NCBI GenBank assembly: GCA_021845505.1
Contig: JAJZVU010000037.1
Location: forward strand, 1 to 33,758
Source: Pseudomonadota bacterium
GTDB taxonomy: Bacteria; Pseudomonadota; Gammaproteobacteria; Burkholderiales; Burkholderiaceae_C
Direction of reading: 5' to 3'
Length of the DNA stretch: 33,758 nucleotides
Part shown: positions 6,616-13,102 of the stretch, one piece after another
How positions within the stretch are numbered: the stretch's first letter is position 1
How the letters are laid out: each line of letters begins with the position of its first letter
The notes under the pieces: model-generated
What the model saw: only the letters and a program-made list of their open reading frames with translations
Told to the model about the DNA's origin: nothing
Databases searched by the model: none
Program-made: the position numbers and the translations under genes

Positions 6616-9255
6616 TCAGCCGCGGCGCTTGGCAGCCGCAGCGCCGCGCGGGGACGCGGCGTTCGCGCCGGCGGCGGCCTTGGCCGCTGGGGTCTTCGCC
6701 GCTGCGGTCTTGGCACCCGCGGTCTTCGCCGCTGCCGCCTTCGCCGCTGCCGGCCTGGAGGCAGCCGCCTTGCGCGCCGGCGCGCCGGGGCGCGGGGCGA
6801 ATTCGAAACCCACCTTGCCGTCGGCCTGGCGAACCAGGTAGGCCTTGAACTTGCGCCGGGTGCGAGCGGACACGAAGCCGTCGAGCAGGTCGGTGCGCCC
6901 CTCGGCCAGCAGCTTGCGCATCTGCGCCGCGTCGACCGGTTGCTGCAGGATGATCTTGCCGCTGCGGAAGTCGCAGGACGGCGCCTCGCCGACGCTGCGT
7001 TCGCAGACGTAGGCGTTGCCGGCGTCGTACACGGAACCGCCGCACTTCGGGCAGTTGCCCAGCGGCTGCTGCTCGCTGAAATCGGCGGCCTGCGCGCTGT
7101 CCGCGGCGCGCGCCTGGCCGAAGTCGAATTCCAGCTTGTACGGGCCGCCGTCGGCGTCGCGCGCCAGCCGCAGCTCGGCGCTGAAGGGCCGCCCCATCTT
7201 GCTGCGAAAACCGCTCAGCGGACCCAGGTGCCTGTGCTGCAGCAGCGACTCGACTTCCTGCAGCTCGAAGCTGCGCCCACCCGGGTGCTTGCCGATGGAA
7301 AAGTCGCAGGAGGTGCACGCGTAGCGGTGGTAGTTCTCCCGCACCACGCCGCCGCAGTTCGGGCACGGCGTGCGCAGGGTCGCATAGTCCCCCGGCACGC
7401 TGTCGCGGTCGTATTCCTTGGCGCGGCGCACGATGGTCTCGGTCATGCGGGCGATCTCCTGCATGAAGGCGTCGCGCCCGATCTGTCCGCGTTCCATCTG
7501 CGCCAGCTTGTGCTCCCACTCCCCGGTCAGCTCGGGCTTGGTCAGGTCCTCCACTCCCAGTCCGTGCAGCAGGGTCATCAGCTGGAAGGCCTTGGCCGTG
7601 GGAACCAGCTCGCGCCCCTCGCGCAACATGTACTGCTCGGCCAGCAGGCCCTCGATGATCGACGAGCGCGTGGCCGGCGTGCCCAGCCCCTTGCCCGCCA
7701 TGGCCTCGGCGTAGTCCTCGTCGTCGACCATCTTGCCGGCGTTCTCCATCGCGCTCAGCAGGGTCGCCTCGGTGTAGCGCGCGGGCGGCCGGGTCTTGAG
7801 CTCCTGCAGCTGCAGCTCGAGCGCGCGAGCGCTCTCGCCCTGCGCCAGCGCAGGCAGGTCGGCCTCCTCGCCCTGCTGGGTGCGGCCGTGGATTTCCAGC
7901 CAGCCCGGAACGACCAGGATGCGTCCCTCGGTGCGGAAGGCATGGTCGCCGATCCGGCTGGTGCGGGTGGTGACCAGGAATTCGGCGGCGGGGTAGAACA
8001 CCGACAGGAAGCGCCTCGCCACCATGTCGTACAGCTTGGCCTCGGCCTCCGACAGCGAACGCGGCTGCTGGTTGGTCGGGATGATCGCGAAGTGGTCCGA
8101 CACCTTCGAGTTGTCGAACACCCGGCGGCTGGGCTTGACATAGCCCTGCTGCAGCGCGCGCTCGGCGAACGCGGCCAGCGCGCCCCCGTCATCGGCCATC
8201 GCGCGCAGGGTGTCGCGCGCAACGCCCAGGTAATCCTCCGGCAGATGGCGCGAGTCGGTGCGTGGATAGGTCAGCGCCTTGTGCTTTTCGTACAGCGACT
8301 GCGCGAGCGCCAGGGTCATCTTGGCGGAAAAACCGAAGCGCGAGTTGGCCTCGCGCTGCAGGGTGGTCAGGTCGTACAGCGCCGGCGACACCTGGGTCGT
8401 CGGCTTGGACTCGTCGTGCACCTGCGCCGCCGCGCCGGCGCAGGCGTCGACCACGGCCTGCGCCTGCGCGCGGTCCCACAGGCGGTCGGCACGTCGATCG
8501 GCGTCGTGGTCCTTGCGAAACGCCGGGTCGAACCACTTGCCCTGGTAGACCCCGGCGGCCAGGCCGAAACTGGCGTGCACCTCGTAGTAGGTGCGGGCGA
8601 CGTGGCGACGGATCTGCTCCTCGCGGGCGACGACCACCGACAGCGTGGGCGTCTGCACGCGGCCGACCGGCGTCAGGAAGAAGCCGCCGTCGCGCGAGTT
8701 GAAGGCGGTCATCGCGCGCGTGCCGTTGATGCCCACCAGCCAGTCGGCCTCGCTGCGGCAACGCGCGGCATCGGCCAGCGGCAGCATCTCGGCGTCGCTG
8801 CGCAGGTGCTCGAAGCCGTCGCGGATCGCCTGCGGGGTCATCGATTGCAGCCACAGCCTGCGCACCGGCTGGCGCGCCGACGCATATTGCTGGATCAGGC
8901 GAAAGATCAGTTCGCCCTCGCGCCCTGCATCGCAGGCGTTGACCAGCATGGTCACGTCCTTGCGCTTGAGCAGCTTGACGATCGCCTGCAGCCGCGAGCG
9001 CGTCTTGTCGATGGGCTTGAGGTCGAAGTGCGGCGGCACGACCGGCAGGTTGGCGAAACTCCACTTGCCCCGCTTGACCTCGAAGGCCTCGGGAGCGCCG
9101 ATTTCCACCAGATGACCGACGGCCGAGGTCACGAGGTAGGACTCGTTCTCGAAATACTCGTCGTGCTTGTCAAACTTGCCGACAGCCGGTGTCAGCGCTC
9201 GCACGATGTCCTGTGCGACGCTGGGCTTTTCGGCGATGACCAGGGTTTTGCTCAT
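6616..9255 (-). CDS. topB: DNA topoisomerase III (type IA)
   Basis: This 879-residue enzyme passes single strands through transient breaks and helps decatenate DNA and resolve replication intermediates. The Toprim domain starts at once (LVIAEKPS, then NACDAGREGELIFRL). The active-site tyrosine is Tyr330 in LTYPRTDSRHLP. Two C-terminal zinc-finger-like modules follow: Cys631/634/647/650 and Cys735/738/751/761. The last ~58 residues are an Ala/Lys-rich tail with repeated AAAK/TAAAK/TPAAK units, like histone H1 or AlgP tails. ATG 9255 was chosen because it starts exactly at the conserved MSKTLVIAEKPSVA. The open frame extends upstream to 9432 without family sequence. The gene stands alone on its strand, convergent with the kinase gene. 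Confidence 0.96.
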   Translation of the reverse strand: MSKTLVIAEKPSVAQDIVRALTPAVGKFDKHDEYFENESYLVTSAVGHLVEIGAPEAFEVKRGKWSFANLPVVPPHFDLKPIDKTRSRLQAIVKLLKRKDVTMLVNACDAGREGELIFRLIQQYASARQPVRRLWLQSMTPQAIRDGFEHLRSDAEMLPLADAARCRSEADWLVGINGTRAMTAFNSRDGGFFLTPVGRVQTPTLSVVVAREEQIRRHVARTYYEVHASFGLAAGVYQGKWFDPAFRKDHDADRRADRLWDRAQAQAVVDACAGAAAQVHDESKPTTQVSPALYDLTTLQREANSRFGFSAKMTLALAQSLYEKHKALTYPRTDSRHLPEDYLGVARDTLRAMADDGGALAAFAERALQQGYVKPSRRVFDNSKVSDHFAIIPTNQQPRSLSEAEAKLYDMVARRFLSVFYPAAEFLVTTRTSRIGDHAFRTEGRILVVPGWLEIHGRTQQGEEADLPALAQGESARALELQLQELKTRPPARYTEATLLSAMENAGKMVDDEDYAEAMAGKGLGTPATRSSIIEGLLAEQYMLREGRELVPTAKAFQLMTLLHGLGVEDLTKPELTGEWEHKLAQMERGQIGRDAFMQEIARMTETIVRRAKEYDRDSVPGDYATLRTPCPNCGGVVRENYHRYACTSCDFSIGKHPGGRSFELQEVESLLQHRHLGPLSGFRSKMGRPFSAELRLARDADGGPYKLEFDFGQARAADSAQAADFSEQQPLGNCPKCGGSVYDAGNAYVCERSVGEAPSCDFRSGKIILQQPVDAAQMRKLLAEGRTDLLDGFVSARTRRKFKAYLVRQADGKVGFEFAPRPGAPARKAAASRPAAAKAAAAKTAGAKTAAAKTPAAKAAAGANAASPRGAAAAKRRG

Positions 9256-9262
9256 GGTGGCT

Positions 9263-9286
9263 TTCGACAATCGGTCCGACAATCGG
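9263..9286. repeat. Two tandem 12-bp units in the topB leader
   Basis: TTCGACAATCGG and TCCGACAATCGG lie head to tail 8 bases upstream of the topB start codon and match at 11 of 12 positions. Read on the topB strand, the central element CCGATTGTCGG is itself a short dyad (CCGA-TTG-TCGG). It could bind a protein or affect translation initiation, but no function is evident. Confidence 0.5.
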
Positions 9287-9327
9287 CTGCGCGGCGCGGC
9301 CACCGCGACGGCTGGCCCGCGTCTCCT

Positions 9328-9333
9328 TACAAT
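9328..9333 (+). promoter_or_regulatory. Candidate -10 box upstream of the SET gene
   Basis: TACAAT matches five of six bases of the -10 consensus and stands out in a GC-rich gap of 267 bases between topB and the SET gene. Transcription would start near 9340, leaving a leader of about 180 bases to the GTG at 9523. No convincing -35 box is present (GCGACG at 17-base spacing). Apart from this box and the topB-side repeat I see nothing else in the gap. Confidence 0.25.
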
Positions 9334-9522
9334 GGCGCGCGCTGCACCCGGCCCATGCCGGCAGCCGCGCCAGGCTCTCGAGAAAACTCCGGGTCGCCCC
9401 GGGTCTGCGCTCCCCCCGCGGGACCGCGGCATCGGTGCAGTCCGGCCCCGCGGGCGCCCCGAGTCCGCCGCCGCGCGGCGACCTCGGCGCCCGATGTTCC
9501 TTTTTCTACTTTAACCAGTTTC

Positions 9523-10038
9523 GTGACAGCGTTGCACACCCGCAATCGACGCCCCGGCGTCCCCGGCACCCCGCGCGACGACGGCGCGCCGCGCGGCGCG
9601 CGCACCGAAGTGCGTGAATCGCCAGTGCACGGCAAGGGGGTGTTCGCGCGCCGGCCGATTCCGGCCGGCGCCCGCATCCTCGAATACCGCGGACAGACGA
9701 TCTCCTGGAAGGAGGCCTTGCGCCGCCACCCGCACGACCCGGCACAGCCCCACCACACCTTCTATTTCTCGCTGGAAGCGGGCCAGGTGATCGACGCCAA
9801 CGTCGGGGGCAACAGCGCGCGCTGGATCAACCACTCCTGCGCGCCCAACTGCGAGGCGCGCGAGCACGACGGGCGGGTCTACATCCACGCGCTGCGGGCG
9901 CTGCGTGCGGGCGAGGAGTTGTTCTACGACTACCACCTCAGCCTCGAGCAGCGCCACACCGCGAAGCTCAAGCGGGACTACGCCTGTCGCTGCGGCGCCG
10001 CGCAATGCCGCGGCACGATGCTCGCACCCAGGCGCTGA
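9523..10038 (+). CDS. SET-domain protein, putative protein-lysine methyltransferase
   Basis: The protein (171 residues from GTG 9523) is essentially one SET domain. The SAM-binding start is VHGKGVFARRPIPAG, the core is RWINHSCAPNCEA, the catalytic element is GEELFYDYHL, and a post-SET cysteine motif CRCGAAQCRG is at the C-terminus. These motifs are the standard ones for SAM-dependent lysine methylation, and short SET proteins of this kind occur in many Burkholderiales. The target is unknown. The frame is open for kilobases upstream, so the start is unsure: homologous sequence begins only near EVRESPVHG, and GTG 9523 and TTG 9532 are the nearest candidates, neither with a clear ribosome-binding site. 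birA starts 3 bases after its stop. Confidence 0.85.
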   Translation: MTALHTRNRRPGVPGTPRDDGAPRGARTEVRESPVHGKGVFARRPIPAGARILEYRGQTISWKEALRRHPHDPAQPHHTFYFSLEAGQVIDANVGGNSARWINHSCAPNCEAREHDGRVYIHALRALRAGEELFYDYHLSLEQRHTAKLKRDYACRCGAAQCRGTMLAPRR

Positions 10039-10041
10039 AGC

Positions 10042-10848
10042 ATGGCCCGAGCCCCAGTCGACGAGGACCCGGCGCAGGCGCTGGCGCTGCAACGCCGACT
10101 CGAGGCCGGGGGCCATGGCTGCGCGGTGCGCTGGCTGGAGCGCACGGGCTCGACCAATTCCGACCTGCTGGCGCAATTGCGCACCGAGGCGGCAGCGCCG
10201 CAATGCCTGGTGGCCGGGCATCAAAGCGCCGGGCGCGGGCGCCGCGCGCGCGCCTGGCTGGACGAAGGCGCGGCCGACGACGCCGCGGCGCTGCTGTGCT
10301 CGCTGGCCTGGCCGCTGCCCCGCGGCTGCGACCTGTCGGGACTGAGCCTGGCCGTCGGGGTCTGGCTGGTGCAGGGCCTGCAGGCGCTGGGCCTGACCGG
10401 CGCGACCCTGAAGTGGCCCAACGACCTGCTGCTCGACGAGCGCAAGCTGGCCGGGGTGCTGATCGAGGTCGCCGACCTGGCGCAGGCGCGCTGGGTGGTG
10501 GTGGGAATCGGCCTGAACCTGCGCGCGCCGGCCGGGCTCGCCCAGGCCGGCGGGCTGGCCGAACACGGCATCGTCGCCGACCGCTGGCAGGTTCTGGGCG
10601 AGGTGCTGCCGCGGCTTTTGAGCGGCCTGCAGGAATTCGCCCGCGACGGGTTCGCGCCATGGATGGAGCGATGGAACCAGTTGCACGCCTGGAGCCAGCG
10701 CAGGGTGCGGGTGCTCGGCGAGGCGGCGCCGCTGCTGGAGGGACGCGCGCTCGGGGTCGACGCCCAGGGTTACCTGTGGCTGCAGACCGAGCAAGGCCGG
10801 CAGCGGGTGTCCAGCGGCGACGTGTCGCTGCGCAGCGAGCCCGACTGA
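10042..10848 (+). CDS. birA: Biotin--[acetyl-CoA-carboxylase] ligase
   Basis: The 268-residue enzyme activates biotin with ATP and attaches it to a lysine of biotin carboxyl carrier protein. Visible motifs are GSTNSDLL, the biotinyl-AMP loop AGHQSAGRGRRARAW (residues 59-72, with the GRGRR core), KWPNDLLLDERKLAGVLIE (124-142) and the strand GIGLNL. There is no N-terminal helix-turn-helix, so this is a class I, enzyme-only ligase without the E. coli repressor domain. The C-terminal ~50 residues form the small SH3-like domain. It follows the SET gene by 3 bases and precedes the SPOR gene by 15. In many Burkholderiales coaX (pantothenate kinase) lies directly after birA; here it does not. Confidence 0.93.
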   Translation: MARAPVDEDPAQALALQRRLEAGGHGCAVRWLERTGSTNSDLLAQLRTEAAAPQCLVAGHQSAGRGRRARAWLDEGAADDAAALLCSLAWPLPRGCDLSGLSLAVGVWLVQGLQALGLTGATLKWPNDLLLDERKLAGVLIEVADLAQARWVVVGIGLNLRAPAGLAQAGGLAEHGIVADRWQVLGEVLPRLLSGLQEFARDGFAPWMERWNQLHAWSQRRVRVLGEAAPLLEGRALGVDAQGYLWLQTEQGRQRVSSGDVSLRSEPD

Positions 10849-10863
10849 GGAGGCCCCCCGGCG

Positions 10864-11787
10864 ATGCTGCGCACCCTGTTGCTGGCCTTGCTGCTGGCCA
10901 ACGTGCTGCTGTGGGCCTGGTCGCACGACGCGCTGCGGCCCTTCGGCTGGGCTCCGGCCCGTGTCGGCGAACCCTGGCGCCTGCGCGAGGACCTGCATGC
11001 CGATCGCCTGGTCCTCCAGGGCCCCGACGGCAGCCCGTTGCCGCCGGCCGCCGCAGCGCCGCGCTCGCCCTCGCGCACCGCGCCAGGCGCTGGCGGCGCC
11101 ACGGACCCGGCGGCTGCGGCGTCGCCGGCGCGCGGTGCGAGCGCCCCCGCCTCGCCAGCGGCATCTTCGCCTGCCTCGGCACCGGCGTCCTCACACGCCT
11201 CGCCACCCAGCTCTTCGCACGCCTCCGCGCCGACCTCGTCGCCCGCTTCGTCGCCCGCTTCGTCGCCCGCGTCGTCGCCCGCGTCGTCGCCGGCTTCGGC
11301 GGCCGCGGCCCAGGCGCACCAGGCTCGGCTGTGCCTGCGCATCGGGCCCTACGACTCGGCTCCCGACCCCAAGCTCGGCGCCGCGCTGCGCGCCGCCGGG
11401 CTGCAGCCGCTGGCCAGGAGCTACCCGCTGCCGCCGCAGTGGATGGTGCTGATGGGGCCCTACCCCGACCTGGCGGCGATGCAGCGCAAGCTCGCGCAGC
11501 TGCGCCAGCTCGCGCTGCCAGCGGGCAGTTTCATCCCGGTCGGCCAGCGACCGCGCTACATGCCCGGGATTTCACTCGGGGTCTTCGACCAGCCCGAACA
11601 GGCGCGCCAGCAGCTCGCCCACCTGCAGAAGCGCGGCGTGCAGACCGCCCATGTCGTGCAGCGCAACCTGGGGGTCCAGGGCTCCTACTGGGTGCTGCCG
11701 TCGCTCGATCCGCTGCAGGCGCAGCGCCTGCGCTCGTTGCCGGCGCTGCAGGCCGCGGACCGCCACGCGCTGCCCTGCCCGGGTTGA
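10864..11787 (+). CDS. SPOR-domain membrane-anchored protein
   Basis: The 307-residue protein starts with an uncleaved-type hydrophobic anchor (MLRTLLLALLLANVLLWAW). A short conserved stretch follows, then an Ala/Ser/Pro linker (about residues 55-155) that includes a perfect tandem SSPA repeat, and then a C-terminal SPOR-like region (ARLCLRIGPYDS ... WMVLMGPYPDLAAMQRKLAQL). SPOR domains bind glycan strands lacking stem peptides, typically at division septa, and this layout (anchor, linker, SPOR) fits a periplasmic cell-envelope protein. A ribosome-binding site AGGAGG lies just ahead of ATG 10864. It is the third gene of the SET-birA-SPOR run. No specific role can be given. Confidence 0.82.
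   Translation: MLRTLLLALLLANVLLWAWSHDALRPFGWAPARVGEPWRLREDLHADRLVLQGPDGSPLPPAAAAPRSPSRTAPGAGGATDPAAAASPARGASAPASPAASSPASAPASSHASPPSSSHASAPTSSPASSPASSPASSPASSPASAAAAQAHQARLCLRIGPYDSAPDPKLGAALRAAGLQPLARSYPLPPQWMVLMGPYPDLAAMQRKLAQLRQLALPAGSFIPVGQRPRYMPGISLGVFDQPEQARQQLAHLQKRGVQTAHVVQRNLGVQGSYWVLPSLDPLQAQRLRSLPALQAADRHALPCPG
11236..11295 (+). repeat. Five 12-bp in-frame tandem repeats in the SPOR linker
   Basis: The unit is TCGTCGCCCGCT with third-position changes (GCT/GCG, CCC/CCG), encoding five copies of Ser-Ser-Pro-Ala. Because the unit is a multiple of three, gain or loss of copies would change linker length but not the reading frame. Confidence 0.9.
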
Positions 11788-11791
11788 GCCG

Positions 11792-11809
11792 CGCCTGCGC
11801 CGGCAGGCG
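11792..11809. terminator. Hairpin between convergent SPOR and amidohydrolase genes
   Basis: A perfect 7-bp stem CGCCTGC/GCAGGCG with a GCCG loop occupies the 33-base gap between the two convergent stop codons. It could act on both strands. There is no run of T on either side, so intrinsic termination would be weak. Confidence 0.4.
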
Positions 11810-11820
11810 TGAGCGGGCCC

Positions 11821-13014
11821 TCAGGGTTGCTCCAGCCAGCGCTGCGCCAGATGCACGAAGAAGCTGGCTCCCAGCGGCAGGATGTCGTCGTTGAAGTCGT
11901 AGCTGGCGTTGTGCAGCGTGCAGGGGCCCGCGCCATGGCCGCTGTCGCGGTGCTCCCCGCCGCCGTTGCCGATGATCACGTAGGCCCCCGGGCGCTGCTG
12001 CAGCATGTACGAGAAATCCTCGGCGCCCATCGAGGGCTCGAAAGGCAGCACGCCGTCGGCGCCGACCAGGTCGACCAGCACGCGCCGGGCGAATTCGGTC
12101 TGCGCCGCGTGGTTCACCGTCGGCGGGTAGTTGCGACGGAACTCGAAGTCGCAGCTCAGCCCGAAGGCCTGCGCGGTGTGGGTGGCGATGCGCCGCATGT
12201 TGGCCTCGATGAGGTCGAGCAGCGGGGTGCCGAAGGTCCGCACCGTGCCCTGCAGTTCGACTGCGTCGGGAATCACGTTGGTGGCCTCTCCGCCATGCAC
12301 CATGGTCACCGAGACCACCCCGGCCTCCAGCGGGTTCTTGTTGCGGCTGACCACGCTTTGCAGCGCCAGCACGATCTGGCAGGCCACCGGCACCGGGTCG
12401 AGCCCCAGGTGGGGCATCGCGGCGTGCGAACCCTTGCCCCGCACGACCAGCCGGAATTCGTTGCTCGACGCCATCACCGGTCCGCTGCTCAGCGCGAACC
12501 TGCCGGCCGGGATGCCCGGCCAGTTGTGCATCGCGAACACGGCGTCCACCGGGAAGCGCTCGAACAACCCGTCGCGCAGCATTTCCCGCGCCCCGCCGCC
12601 GCCTTCCTCGGCCGGCTGGAAGATGCACACCACCCTGCCGCCGAAGTCGCGCTCGCGGCCGAGCTGGCGCGCCGCCGCGAGCAGCATCGCGGTGTGGCCG
12701 TCATGGCCGCAGGCGTGCATCTTCCCGGGGTTGCGGCTGGCATGGTCGAAGCTGTTCTTCTCGGTCACCGGCAGCGCGTCGATGTCGGCGCGCAACCCGA
12801 TGGAGCGCGCCCCCGGGCGGCGCCCCTCGATCACCGCGACGACCCCGGTGCGACCGAGGCCGCGATGCACCTCGATCCCCCAGCGCTGGAGTTGCTCGGC
12901 GATCTTGTCCGAGGTGCGGGTCTCCTCGAAGCACAGTTCCGGGTGGGCGTGGAGGTCTCGCCGTATATGTCGAAAAAGCGCCGCTTCAGCGACAATCGAG
13001 TCGATGATCTGCAT
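11821..13014 (-). CDS. M20-family amidohydrolase (hippurate hydrolase / N-acyl-amino-acid deacylase type)
   Basis: The 397-residue cytoplasmic hydrolase shows the metal ligands of the M20D amidohydrolase group: HACGHDGH (Cys102, His104), QPAEEGGGG (Glu136, Glu137) and His163 in AMHNWPG. The dimerisation domain begins near VRGKGSHAAMPH and the late ligand region is GAEDFSYML. Members cleave amide bonds of N-acylated amino acids, hippurate or indole-acetyl conjugates. The substrate cannot be told from sequence. The ATG at 13014 has GAGGAG 10 bases ahead. It is divergent from the molybdopterin oxidoreductase (88-base gap) and convergent with the SPOR gene. No functional link to either neighbour is evident. 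Confidence 0.92.
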   Translation of the reverse strand: MQIIDSIVAEAALFRHIRRDLHAHPELCFEETRTSDKIAEQLQRWGIEVHRGLGRTGVVAVIEGRRPGARSIGLRADIDALPVTEKNSFDHASRNPGKMHACGHDGHTAMLLAAARQLGRERDFGGRVVCIFQPAEEGGGGAREMLRDGLFERFPVDAVFAMHNWPGIPAGRFALSSGPVMASSNEFRLVVRGKGSHAAMPHLGLDPVPVACQIVLALQSVVSRNKNPLEAGVVSVTMVHGGEATNVIPDAVELQGTVRTFGTPLLDLIEANMRRIATHTAQAFGLSCDFEFRRNYPPTVNHAAQTEFARRVLVDLVGADGVLPFEPSMGAEDFSYMLQQRPGAYVIIGNGGGEHRDSGHGAGPCTLHNASYDFNDDILPLGASFFVHLAQRWLEQP

Positions 13015-13102
13015 GGTGCCTGGTCTCCTCGCAGGACTTCTGACCTCTGGATTGTCTCCCAAGCGGCGCCGGACCGTGGCGCCGCTGTAGACTGCGCGAG
13101 CC
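13015..13102. promoter_or_regulatory. Divergent amidohydrolase/molybdoenzyme intergenic region
   Basis: The 88-base gap must hold both promoters. On the plus strand TGTAGACT (TAGACT at 13088-13093) may be a -10 box only 10 bases before the molybdoenzyme ATG, which would make its transcript nearly leaderless. There is no good -35 box. I found no clear promoter for the amidohydrolase. Confidence 0.2.

Noticed and set aside
9355-9357. ATG 9355 as start of the SET gene
   Set aside because: It would add 56 residues rich in Pro/Arg/Ala with no homology to SET proteins and has no ribosome-binding site; GTG 9523 is closer to the domain.
6940-9400. Very long open frame on the plus strand opposite topB
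   Set aside because: It is the antisense shadow of topB in ~70% G+C DNA. The translation is repetitive in His/Arg/Gln/Ala with no family motif, and only its last part (from about 9523) is the true SET gene.
11236-11295. Tandem repeats as a CRISPR array or phase-variable switch
   Set aside because: Units are directly adjacent without spacers, and 12 bases is a multiple of three, so slippage would not change the frame.
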